From: Tilletia caries
Lineage: Eukaryota; Basidiomycota; Exobasidiomycetes; Tilletiales; Tilletiaceae
Reading direction: 5' to 3'
Assembly (NCBI GenBank): GCA_032718865.1
Contig: JALUTQ010000039.1
Span: 1,775,168-1,839,167, forward strand
Length of the DNA stretch: 64,000 nt
Part shown: piece after piece, positions 1 to 9,539 of the stretch
Numbering within the stretch: the first letter of the stretch is position 1
How the letters are laid out: each line of letters starts with the position of its first letter
The notes under the pieces: generated by a model
Told to the model about the DNA's origin: nothing
Databases searched by the model: none
What the model saw: the letters and a program-made list of their open reading frames with translations, nothing else
Program-made: the position numbers and the translations under genes

Positions 1-870
1 CCCACACCAACGCCAGCGAGTGCCGAGTGCTGAGTGCCGAATGGCTATCAACCTCAGTATCGACATCGGTACTCGCGTCCCATCATTACACAACCCCACG
101 GGCATGTGGCCGCCGCGGCTTTCGCCTTTGCCAGACCGTTATACTTCGACGCCCTCCCATGACCCAGAAACTTTAGTATGCCGCACCCGTGCCAACAAGC
201 GTTAGGGTGCTGGAAACGGAGTGCTGGAACGACGAGGGTGCCGTGCGTTTGGCGCAATCTCGAGATGCAAAGGCGAAAGCTCGACATGGCCAATAGGCAG
301 GGGGCGGGGCAGCGGCTGGCAGTCCGCACAAGCATGGATTGCGGCACGATGGCCGCAGAAACGAGCCCGTTCCTAGACTTGCTCTGACAGCAGTCTCTGA
401 ATCCCGTCCTCACTAGTTGGCTGCCCGGCGCCCTGTTCACTTTCACCACTTGACGCACAGCCACAACATCCCAGTCCCCTTCACACCCTATCCTTTACGC
501 GCACCCCGCCCCCTTGCATTCTCACTCCGTGCCCGTTGCAGTCCTTCCTGCCCATATACAACTGAGGACAGTTGTCTCTTTTTGGGTGGGGATGTGCTGG
601 CAACACGTGGCTTCGCCACATGGCCAGTTATCTTATCATTATCATTATCTTCCTCTCTCCCTTTCCCACACTTCCGCATAGCAACACTTCCATCCTCTAC
701 ATTTCCCACGCCATTCTTCCAGTCACCTCTTTTCTCTTCCTCACTTCCCTCTTGTAATTAGTCCGACACTGCATACTTGATTCATTTCAGTTCTTCCCCG
801 AACACAGTTCTTAGTGCAAGCTAGGTGATTAGATTATCTCGGCCTGTGTTCGCACACATCCAGTTTAGCT
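1..870. other. No supportable gene
   Basis: Open frames exist on both strands (for example minus 54-464), but none shows a recognisable domain, splice-site pattern or clear coding bias. Positions 600-770 are C/T-rich on the plus strand. The duplicated block starting at 871 marks the right edge. I see nothing else to annotate. Confidence 0.4.
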
Positions 871-891
871 ATACCGATACTCAAGACGACC

Positions 892-2125
892 ATGATTTTG
901 GAATCGCACTGGAGAGTCATCAAGCATGACTTCCTCTACCGCTTCGCCCGACCCCGCATCGCCTTGGTGTTCCACATCTTGCACATCAAGGTTCTTCTCC
1001 GTGTCGTTGAGCGCGTTCAGAACCTGGACGCGAAGCAGCCCCGAAAGGCCCAGGCGACGTGGCGGAAGGCGTTTGTGAAGCTGTGGAGGACGTTGAAATA
1101 AGCAGACGTCAGCGATGAAGCATTGCTGTTGTATTACACAGACGCACTTGCTTGGACCTGAGCTTGTCCTTCTTTTTTGGGCAGTCGTTTTCTGTGCAAG
1201 CATCTGATCAGTGTCGTCCATCCTTTGTCCACCATTTCCCTTCCTTTCATGCAAAGAAGGCGCGACGCACCTTTTTGGACACATCCCGACTAAGGATGGG
1301 CCCCTACTCCGGCTGACTCCGGCTGATTTTGAGATACTTTTTCACGCTCCGTACTCCGCTCACTTTTAGGCAGTCGCCCCAACTCCACTCCGCGCTCCGC
1401 ACAGAATATCCCCATCTCATTGCGCCAGCTCCGTACTCCGGCTAAATTTAGTAAAAATTCAAAGTCCACTCCGTACTCCGGGGTGACGGAGCACGACTAC
1501 TCCCCCGAAACCCCGTACTCCGGGGAAAGTTCGCAGAGGTCCTACAAAACTTGAGAAATATGGACCCTTACATTGATTGCCGCTCTTCCATCCACGTGTT
1601 TGTTCGACAGAATCATCGTTGGCGGTCGTAGAGCTCAACAACACACGATATGAACTCCAAATGAGAAATCTGAAAAAGAATTTACCAAATTTTTGAAAAT
1701 CAGAGCAAAATATGCCCATTTCTAACTGAAATTTTCAAAATTGCGACCTGATTTTGAAAAAGGAAAGACCCCAGAGCGCCCCGGAGTTTCGGGAAACTCC
1801 GCACTCCGTCTGCCATTCGAGCTAGTCACTCCGTACTCCGGGGAAAAGTTAGCTCCAGGCCTTGCCGTACTCCGTCCTCCGGGGACATGACAGGCTTGCG
1901 CTCCGTACTCCTGCAGAATCCAGTCAGCGGGAGTAAATCCTCGAAAATGCACTCCGTACTCCATACTCCCCCGGAGTGAGGCCCCGACTAGTCGGGGAAC
2001 TCCGAGAAACCCACTCCGGGGCTTACTCCGCGCCCATCCTTAATCCCGACCTCAAATCCACCCAGAACAACACACCATTTGGAGAAGACGCGTCAACCAA
2101 CGCGGAGATCCCGACTAGAGATTGA
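892..2125 (+). pseudogene. MULE transposase, C-terminal fragment, interrupted by a MITE
   Basis: Positions 892-1101 encode about 69 residues beginning near the ESHWRVIKHDFLYRF stretch that precedes the SWIM zinc finger in fungal Mutator-like transposases. After an in-frame TAA the frame resumes with YYTDALAWT, then a TGA where the first zinc-binding Cys is expected, then ACPSFLGSRFLCKHLI, so the C-x-C...C-x-H finger is otherwise visible. At 1290 a MITE interrupts the frame. Removing it and one copy of the 8-bp duplication lets reading continue to the stop at 2123. The catalytic domain is absent. MULE transposases move Mutator-like elements; this fragment cannot. The TAA and TGA are shared with the copy near 28 kb. 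The family assignment is my own motif recognition. Confidence 0.65.
1291..2042. mobile_element. hAT-type MITE, CTCCG/CGGAG family
   Basis: A 752-bp non-coding element with terminal inverted repeats TAAGGATGGGC / GCCCATCCTTA, flanked by a perfect 8-bp duplication ATCCCGAC (1283-1290 and 2043-2050). Eight-base duplications plus short TIRs are the hAT signature. The interior repeats CTCCGTACTCCGG-like words in one orientation in the left half and mixed orientations to the right, with an AT-rich middle near 1550-1760. It lies inside a MULE gene fragment. Relatives are at 28435, 36232, 50100, 52278 and 63880, with partial copies at 13186 and 25492. Confidence 0.92.
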
Positions 2126-2216
2126 GAAAACGGTACGGAGAACCAAAAGAGGAGACGGGAAAGGGAAAGGGAAGGAAATTAAAGTATCAGCCGAAACGTG
2201 AGCGCAGGTTCCTGGC

Positions 2217-2700
2217 CTAACAGGCCAATAAGCTAGTTTCATTGTCAATACCAACCAGATCAAAAAATCCCTGAGCTCGGGACACAGTCATGCCAGATGA
2301 CCTTGCGCGCGACAGGGTGGCGATACCCTTGAAGTCGAGCTCAGGGTGTCGCTGCCTGAACCGGCGAAACCAACTCTTTCCCATGGGCAGGACGTCCTCA
2401 TCCTCTTCTGAGCGCCTCTGGATGAGAACAAGGGCAAAATCTTCTACATCCTTCTTGCGAACGGGGGAAGCCAGCCTTGTGCATCTCGCAGATGAAGCTG
2501 ACGAGTGCGCTCTATTCTTGAAACGAGAGTCTCATTTCCGAGGGCTCCATATTTTTTCTGTACACCACCCACTCGCTGCGCCTCCAGACTGTAGTAGGCG
2601 CCGCACCTGCCCGGATGGCGGCAGCGCGCAACGTCAGCCCACCCCTAGTGTGCAGCTGCAGCGCAAGCTGCACCCCTTGCTCACCTTCGCTCAGATTCTC
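2217..2700 (-). pseudogene. Pogo/Tc5-like transposase, N-terminal DNA-binding region
   Basis: On the minus strand the sequence begins with a psq-type helix-turn-helix (LSEGEQGVQLALQ... TLRAAAIRAG), changes frame, and continues into a CENP-B/Tc5-type HTH (MGKSWFRRFRQRHPEL ... LSRARSS ... FFDLVG). The stop is at 2217. This arrangement is known for pogo/Tigger transposases, where it binds the transposon ends; the DDE catalytic domain is missing. At least one frameshift (near 2520) and one in-frame stop break the fragment. Positions 2217-2271 also occur in the 29.4 kb duplicate, so the breakpoint lies inside this gene. A domesticated CENP-B-like gene is less likely given the damage. Confidence 0.6.
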
Positions 2701-2857
2701 GGAGTCGGACGGTAGCTTGATTCTTGACTCTTGCTGCTGCTTGCTTGTCTGTTAGCAGTGGATGCAATCTGTTTCAGCAGCAGCAGAGTGCAGAGCACCA
2801 CGCTAGCTCAAAATTTTTAGATCAAAATCTACCCGCCTCTGCTAGCGAAGCGTCTAA

Positions 2858-3505
2858 GAGCGTGTCCTGCTGCACAGTTGCTGTGCTTTGAAATTTCACA
2901 GCAAAATAGCGCAGGGACAAAATTTTGTCCCCCCGCTTTGATGAAAGCTTCGCTTTTAATTTCCCAAAGCAAGTCCAGCAGGACAAGCAGCGTGCTCTGC
3001 GAGCGTGCTTTGCTACAGGCTTCGGCCCGATCTTACCGTGAAGCAAAAACCACGTGGGAGAAAAAAATTCAGGCGCCGTAGTCACCCTCAATAGGGAGTC
3101 TTCCATTGCACACATAGCACTTCGAATGTGTCACCCTTCCTCACCGTTTTCCTCGCTGACCATACAGACGCGGAAGCTTGCCTTTCCAAGGCTGATATCG
3201 AGACGAAAGAGAAGGAAAAAGATGCGACGGTGAGCTGTGGTATGGCTGGATTCCATGGTGATCGCCATGTGGTTGGCTCGCGTGGAGAATTTTCAAAGCA
3301 AAGCAAAAAGTCAGAGCGACCTCCGGAGGTCGATTTGGATTTCGTGCTTTGGAAGGCCGATTTGCTCCGGAATTCCAAAGCAAAGCGCGATTTTGGCGTG
3401 CAGCAGGACAGGATTTTCCGGGCGTGCTTTGCTTCATAAATTTCAAAGCGTGCTCCGAAATTTCATATGGGGAAAATCCAAAGCAAGTGGCTGCAGGACA
3501 CGCTC
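2858..3505. mobile_element. PIF/Harbinger-type MITE, AAAGCAAAGC family
   Basis: A 648-bp element with TIRs GAGCGTGTCCTGCTGC / GCAGGACACGCTC and a 3-bp duplication TAA (2855-2857, 3506-3508), as expected for PIF/Harbinger. Both end regions are filled with variants of TTTGAAATTTCAAAG and GCAAAGC. The central part (about 3050-3290) is unrelated single-copy sequence. Its two ends match, in inverted order, the two ends of the coding Harbinger element at 5044-8871, so it looks like an internally deleted derivative of that family. Confidence 0.88.
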
Positions 3506-3508
3506 TAA

Positions 3509-4599
3509 AAAGTTTCTGCGGTCGAAAGTGTTCCACTCGTTCAAACTCTGATCACCTCATTTGTACACTTTTCCGAGCAGCCTCTGGCAGCACCTCCCTG
3601 CTCAGCACGAAGGGCTATTCAGAAACGGAAAGCGGGAGCGTGTGGCCCCCTACTTTAGATATAACTCTTTTCAAATGCTCAAGTGTGGGTGTATTATGCT
3701 CTCGGTGTGCTACTCGAGGGGTCAAGGTCAAAATTTTAGGTCAATTTATTCCACTGGGCGATGAGGTACTGTACCAATAATCAATCTGATTCCCCAACCA
3801 CTCACCCACCTCATCATCGAGTGAAAGAAATCCTCATCGCCTCATCCCCGCCCCAGTCGACCTGCTTCACGCCAACCGCAAACCGCCCCAACGACTGGAA
3901 TTCCATTCCCTCATCCGCCCAACTTCCCGACCAAGCGCGCGCACGCCCGTCCCACCGTCCCGCTCGACGGTTTGATCAGCCTTGCCTGCCGCATCCCAAC
4001 CATCCCGCCACCAACCGCGCGCGCGACTCGTTCCCCAGCTCACTCAACTATTTCTAACGGACCGATTGACCGATCTCCCCCACCTCTCTCAAAACAAACC
4101 CCCAACCGTGCGCGCGGGTTCTGCCCGCTCACTCTTAGCTTCTACACGACTCTGTTAACCGCACCAGCAAAACGCTTCTCGCCCAGCAGGCGGCCCGCAC
4201 AGCACGCATCAACTGCATCAGCCTGCAGGCCAGCCAGACGAAAAGCAATTCTGTGGTATCTCTGAGAAGTGCGTGCGATTGCTCTTGACTCTAACTACCT
4301 ATCACACTGCTCATTCTTCCTTTTTTCAAAAGCAACAGTCGACGTTCTGCTGGCAAATGCCCGACACTAGACGCATATGCGACTTGCGAGGAAAGGAGTT
4401 GAAGGCCGTCGACAGTCATGGTCGACAAATGCAGAGCAGAAGTTAATGCAATCAACGAGGGTCAGTTTGTCTCCACAGACGGAAGCTTGTGATCCCGTGT
4501 ATCTGAAGTTTTGACGACAGACCGCCTGTTTCGATTTTTTCCTTCTTCACATATATTATCTTCATTCTCTCAGTTTGGCTAATACACAGGTTCGGATGT
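3509..4599. other. Intergenic, partly C/T-rich; no firm gene
   Basis: Positions 3780-4270 are very rich in C and T on the plus strand and include GCGCGCGC stretches, as in some fungal promoter or leader regions. Short plus-strand frames (3349-3780, 3761-4057) show no recognisable domain. A CTCTCAG at 4566-4572 resembles an intron acceptor but I cannot connect exons. The stretch ends at the target duplication of the next element. Confidence 0.35.
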
Positions 4600-5405
4600 G
4601 CCAGTCCCGAGAAATACCACAGGATGACGCATTTTCACTCCGAAAACCACAACATGACCTACCGTTCTTCAGTCACCACAGCATGACTCATTTCTGTTCT
4701 CACCCACTCTCGGCCGATAAATGTATGTGTAGAAGAAGCATGGAAGTTGTATTGTGATTTGTGGGTGGACGAGAAGGGAGGGGGCATAAGAAAACAATGG
4801 AGTCTCTGAGCTCTAACGATAAGAGAGACGGCAGTGCAGAGTGCTTAGTCTTGTGGTCAGTTTCACTTTCACCACAAGTAGTGCAGAAAGCAGCCGAAAT
4901 CGGTCCCTTGCTGGAGGAAACATCTGCATTATTGCTGGACGATGAAGGCGTTGAGGTGTAGCCTTTGCCAGCTTCTAGACGAGCCTTTTGAGGACAACCT
5001 CTTTGTGTAGGAACGAAAATGGGCCATGCTGTGGTGACTTAGAGCGTGTCCTGCTGCCACTTGCTTTGGATTTTCCCCATATGAAATTTCGGAGCACGCT
5101 TTGAAATTTATAAAGCAAAGCACGCCCGGAAAATCCTGTCCTGCTGCACGCCAAAATCGCGCTTTGCTTTGGAATTCCGGAGCAAATCACCGTTCCAAAG
5201 CACGAAAACCAAATCGACCTCCGGAGGTCGCTCTGACTTTTTGCTTTGCTTTGGATTTGCCGCAAAGCCACGTGTGCATCCACGTGCACAGTAGACTTTT
5301 CATCTCATTTCATATTCTTCCCTCAAACCTCCTTGTACATAGCTGCACAGCTCCTGGACGTCTCTCACTACCTCAACGAGCTCACTTTCATCCTCCGCAG
5401 TCGCT

Positions 5406-6819
5406 ATGTCGGAGGCTACTTAGGCCCATGCAGACCCTGCTGTCGAAGTCCCGGCGTCCGCGCCGGCTCAGCCAAGCTCCTCAAAGAATCAGGCAAAGCC
5501 CGACTCTCCCGGGAAGAAACCAAAATGTGTTTGGACGCTGGACGAGGAGCTGGCAATGCTAGATATTCTTGAAGAACATCATAAGAAGGAAAGTCTGGAG
5601 ATGGAGGTTGGAAAGTGAGTAGTTCGCAAAAGCTATGTGAAAGGTCATAGATGTTGTGGCGATGGCTGACAGATAGATCTCTCTTGATTTGATACTAGCC
5701 TTCCACCTGGACCGCTGTTGCTGAAAGAGTCGCACCCGTCGAGACATCTGAAGCTGTCAAGAGCGGGGCTGAAAAGGGTCCGAATGAATGCAAGAATCAT
5801 TTTCGTAATGTGAGACCAGAGACCGTTCCTTCTGAGCTTGCTACATCCGGCTGACGTTGTTGCATTCAAATTCTAACAGTACATGAACAGCTGCTGGAAG
5901 GAGCTCAACCAGCTCTTCTCCTTGTCGGGTCTCGGGTGGGATGCTGAGAAAGGAATGGTTACGGCTGAGAAAGAGGCTTGGGACACCTTGGACACGAAGG
6001 TTAGTGTGACTCCTGGACGTTGGTGTGAATTGAATAGGGGACATTTCGCATTTTCTTCATTGAAACACCTCTTTTCATCACGTACAGAATCTCAAGCCAT
6101 TGAAGAAACGGAAGCGCAAGTCGTGCCCTTGGTACGAGCGGGTAGACGTGTTCTTCTCAAACAGCACGGCTACGGGTTCTCACGCACGCGACTTCGGGTC
6201 GCAGGCGTCATCCAGCTCTAGCCCAAAGAAATCGACGAAGGGCTGAAGAGCAAGCGAAGACGAGGATGATGGAGACGACGAGGATAGCAGCAGTGACGAG
6301 TAGGAGGAAGAAAAAAAAAGAGGAGGAGAATAACGAGAACGGAAAGGCCGCGGAGGATGAAGATGGTGACGGGGAGAAAAAAGAAGAAGAAAAGAAACAC
6401 AAGAAGGGTAAAGGCAAGGCTTGTGTCATTGCTAGTGTCTTATTTTTGAGTCTTCGATCGCTGAATGTCTCTTTTGTTGTGTAGAAGCGGAGCGGAGACA
6501 AGGGAGAATCGAAGTCCAAGCGTGCTCGCCTCTCAGCTTCAGCACAGGCGCTTTCTTCTATCGCCGACGGAATCAATCTCTTTCATAGCTCCTCCAATCC
6601 GGTTATTGACGCTGCTATCGAGATGTTCGTAGCGGGCGATGCCGATGACTTCAGCGACAACGAAAAGGCAGCCATTCACCATTGTAGACGGCTTTGCAAA
6701 GGAGCCTGATCGAGCCTCCGCGTACACGCGCCTCAAGAAGCTACACTCCGCTCGAAAGGCGTTCTTCAAGCGCATCCTCAAGAGCAACCTTCCCGATGAT
6801 AGCGAGATTAGCGACTGAG
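5406..6819 (+). pseudogene. Harbinger Myb/SANT-like DNA-binding protein
   Basis: Coding blocks in order: an Ala/Pro/Ser-rich start from ATG 5406, KPKCVWTLDEELAMLDILEEHH, a block with W and GPNECKNHFRN (5710-5810), the exon CWKELNQLFSLSGLGWDAEKGMVTA (5880-6000), NLKPLKKRKRK and a Ser-rich tail, an acidic/Lys-rich segment (6240-6420), and a C-terminal exon with IADGINLF and later SARKAFFKRIL ending near 6819. The LSGLGWD...MVTA pattern is typical of Myb/SANT-like proteins that partner Harbinger transposases and help with import and end binding. Introns with GT-AG borders lie near 5615, 5810, 6000 and 6421. Damage: TAG at codon 6, TGA after KSTKG, TAG near 6301 and a frameshift near 6680. Decayed rather than mis-modelled is my reading. 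Confidence 0.75.
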
Positions 6820-7016
6820 CAGGTGTGGTCACTGTCTTCTCTTCTGCCTTGATGTGTCAACTAGCCACGTGCCTTTGTCTATAAGGTCTACCTCATATTC
6901 TCCCCCTATGGCCCACCTTCAAAATCACGAAGTCTTCCGATGTCTGAAGCCTATCTTATGTGGTCTGCAGAGAGGTGATCATGTGGAATGTGGATCGCAA
7001 ATTGTGAAGGGAAGAA

Positions 7017-8444
7017 CTAGCACTGGTTTGCCTTCGTGAGCTGGTAAGCCTTCCAGTCCTTGTACATCCGCATGGCGATGCGGTCTCGATACTTCTTCGC
7101 TCTCTCTCCTTCCTTGGAGTCGAGAGCTGGATCCTCCGTCACCACTTCGTGCGACTGCTCTTCCACCTGTTCCGGAAAGTCGTCGTGATCGAAGCGGCGG
7201 AGGAAGTTGTGCACAACGGCAAGGGCAGGGCTGCCTGAGCCTCCGTCGAAAATTGAATTCCAGTCTTCAGGACCTTAAACCGAGCCTGAATCACGCCGAA
7301 GGCCCGTTCCACCACAGATCGAGCGCCGGCGTGCCTCCGGTTGTACAGCTCCTTGTGATCTTGTGGTCTAAAATATTGGAAACATAAATTGTCAATGAAA
7401 TTTCACCGCTTGGAATTTAGACTTCGCCCAGACTCACGCTTCGCTACCCTTTCCCCACTCCTTCAAGTGGTATCTCACGCCGCGATAGGGGACCAAGAGG
7501 GGCTTACTGAAGCCAAAGCCTACATCCGCGAGCAGTTTTTGTTCGAGGGAAACCCCCAACCGGCCCTCCGAGCTTCGTTGAACAGACGCGAGTCTGATGC
7601 CGAACCTTCCCAACCCGAGAGAATGTAGATAAACTCCATCTCAAAATTGACCGCCGCGAGAATGTTGAATGCTAAGACCCCCTTCCTCGTACGAAAGCGG
7701 GCTTTCTCCGTCGCATCCGGAAAAGCAGGAAGAAAGCTACCGTCGACTGCGCCCACGACGCGTTTGAACGCTCGAGAAATACCCGGGTCTGAGGCAATTC
7801 TCTCGGGAATAGGCTCGTCCTTCGTTGGAATAACAACCCATCACTGGTAGATCTTCGGGTCCACCAGCGTTCGTAGCACCTGAGCAAAAGAACTTTCGTG
7901 TCTTAACGATGTCAGCCATTTGACCGTCGAAACTTGAGAGGCACCAGGAGAGTGAATAGTGATGCATGACTATTTTATGTACTGCTCACCGCGCAATAGT
8001 GTTCGGACTCCGACCAAAAGTGTCCGCCGCCAGCCGCGTCGTCCCACCATACCGGGACATGTACAGAAAGATACCCAGTTTCTCCCTAGCCGACATGTAT
8101 TTGGAGTCCGCTAGTCCCGCATTCCGCAACATCCGCTCCAAGGCCCGAAAGGCACTTGGGTGCATGCCCAGCATGTCCTGGGAGCGCGATTCGTCCCTAA
8201 CCACCGCTTGATCTTCCCCATACCCACGCCCGCTTCTGCATGACGCTTCGTTTTGATGAAAAAAGGAGAGACGTATATTGCCCCCGCGGCCGCACCCAAA
8301 GCACTGACAAAACGCGCCATCGAAAGAGACGACCGGCGCTTCCTGTTCACAGTTGGGGCATAATAGGGACGATGTGTTGTCAGGGTATCTAGCTGCGTAA
8401 GAACACGAACGAGAAACAAAACAAGCATTAGCATCATGCGCCAC
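7017..8444 (-). pseudogene. PIF/Harbinger DDE transposase
   Basis: The N-terminal part has a possible Cys-rich segment (CPNCEQ...CQCFGCG) and a helical region MHPSAFRALERMLRNAGL followed by REKLGIFLYM and FGRSPNTIAR, the usual HTH region of this family. Then comes the DDE_Tnp_4-type catalytic core: GAVDGSFLPAF (first Asp), LSGWEGSASDSRLF (second Asp), LVPYRGVRYHLKEWG, and VVERAFGVIQARFKVL (catalytic Glu). A C-terminal acidic tail ends at 7017. The reaction would be cut-and-paste transposition with 3-bp duplications. An in-frame TGA before WVVIPTK (about 7840) and a +1 frameshift after FPSNKN (about 7540) break it; an intron lies near 7380-7430. It is transcribed convergently to the Myb-like gene, both inside one element. 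Confidence 0.88.
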
Positions 8445-9099
8445 ACGAGGACAACGGAAGGGGGAGATAACGAAAAAGTGAGCGTCCCAGCCAACCGAAC
8501 TCTAAACAGACACTCGGTCTGAAGCACCAACTAACCCACACTTACGTTTTTAAAGACTTTCACCTTTTGGGTATGGGATGCTAAACAGCTGAAGAACGAT
8601 GATGGACAAGGAGGTGTCGAGGAGACAATGATCTGTATGAACCAGCATGAACTATGAAGTGAGATGAGGTGAGGTGGAAAAGTTTTCTCCCACGTGGGCG
8701 GCCGGGCGCGATCTGAAGCAGTGAAAAGTGACCTGGCTGTCCTGCTGCCAGTGCCTGCTTTGCTTTGGGAAATTCAAAGCAAGGCTTTCAAAGCGGGGGG
8801 ACAAAATTTTGTCCCTGCGCTGTTTTGTTCTGGAATTTCAAAGCACAGCAACTTTGCAGCAGGACACGCTCTGAGGAACGGTAGGTCATGTTGTAGTTCT
8901 CGGAGGGAAAATGGGTCATCCTGTGGTATTTCTCGCCAGTCCCAGATTATGCAGGCGATACGCCGACGGGGTACGGACCTACGGAGGCAAAGTCAGCAAC
9001 CCTCAAGCCCCCTTCCATCGCTCGGAGCCTTCAGCCAGCTATTTTCATAGCATTCCTCGAAACTGGACGCTGTCACTCTGTCAGTGTATGAAAGACTGA

Positions 9100-9342
9100 C
9101 CTACTGCCCTCCTCAAGCTCAAGGCCGCCATCAAGAAGATCCTCTCAAGGGAAAGACTACAATCGAAGCGAGCGCGGGATGACATACAGACAAACAATAC
9201 GAATGAACGCGCCTTCAAGACCTTGGACGAGGTCTTCTTGGCCTGCAAAGTTAACAAGCAACGAGTTTCGAACGCAGTTAAAGAACTTGAACGCAATTCG
9301 ATGGATCAAAGCCAACTAACTAGATGGATCAACGCCAACTAA
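9100..9342 (+). CDS. Coding-like exon, possible cyclin-box (TFIIB-like) fragment
   Basis: An 80-codon plus-strand frame without stops: a Lys/Arg-rich helix (LKLKAAIKKILSRERLQ), then NERAFKTLDEVFLACKVNKQ and RVSNAVKELERN, ending with TAA at 9340. The FKTLDEVFLACKVNKQRVSNAVKEL stretch vaguely resembles the end of a TFIIB cyclin repeat, and an upstream stretch (about 9020-9070, LQPAIFIAFLETG) would fit the preceding helix, but this is weak. The last 35 codons recur at 30219-30330. It sits between the Harbinger complex and the MULE, so it may be what remains of a host gene split by transposons. Confidence 0.3.
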   Translation, partial: PTALLKLKAAIKKILSRERLQSKRARDDIQTNNTNERAFKTLDEVFLACKVNKQRVSNAVKELERNSMDQSQLTRWINAN

Positions 9343-9539
9343 CTATCACTTCTTGTTTTCAATCCCATATCTCCCTCAATGCTGAGCAATCCCATGTCTC
9401 CCTCGATGTTACTCTGAAATCAAAGTGTTGGTCTTTCAGACCGCGGCACTGCTCGGATAAGCTCGGACATTCTCGGCTGATCACTGTTCTCAGTTCCAGC
9501 CAAAAAAAAATGCACATACACATATTTAGGAGATGAGTT

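Larger units (their letters stand above)
871..2271. repeat. Segmental duplication A, copy 1
   Basis: This 1.4 kb matches 28013-29415 in the same orientation with only scattered substitutions and small indels. Similarity starts at CTATACCGATACT and stops sharply after a run of A followed by TCCC. It carries a MULE C-terminal fragment interrupted by a hAT-type MITE, and the last bases of a pogo-like transposase. The MITE and its target duplication are in both copies, so the MITE inserted before the duplication. Confidence 0.92.
5044..8871. mobile_element. PIF/Harbinger transposon with both element genes
   Basis: A 3.8 kb element with GAGCGTGTCCTGCTGCC at its left end and GCAGCAGGACACGCTC at its right. 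The flanking triplets are TTA (left) and TGA (right). The uninterrupted inverted copy of the target in the other TIR of the host MITE (4674-4690) reads GTGACTGAAGAACGG, so the original target was TGA and the left copy has mutated. Inside are divergently placed genes for a Myb/SANT-like DNA-binding protein (plus) and a DDE transposase (minus), the standard two-gene layout of Harbinger elements. Both genes carry stops or frameshifts, so the element appears dead. Confidence 0.87.
4609..8934. mobile_element. MULE-type MITE split by a Harbinger element
   Basis: Terminal repeats GAGAAATACCACAGGATGAC (4609) and the inverted equivalent ending at 8934 are flanked by a perfect 9-bp duplication GCCAGTCCC (4600-4608, 8935-8943), the usual length for Mutator-like elements. 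The TIRs are about 90 bp with iterated CACAGGATG / CATCCTGTGG words. The right TIR is cut in two by the 3.8 kb Harbinger element at 5044-8871; without that, the host MITE is only about 0.5 kb. The same TTATCACAGGATGGG word marks the ends of the coding MULE at 9540-12006, which suggests (not proves) that a relative of that transposase moved this MITE. Confidence 0.88.
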
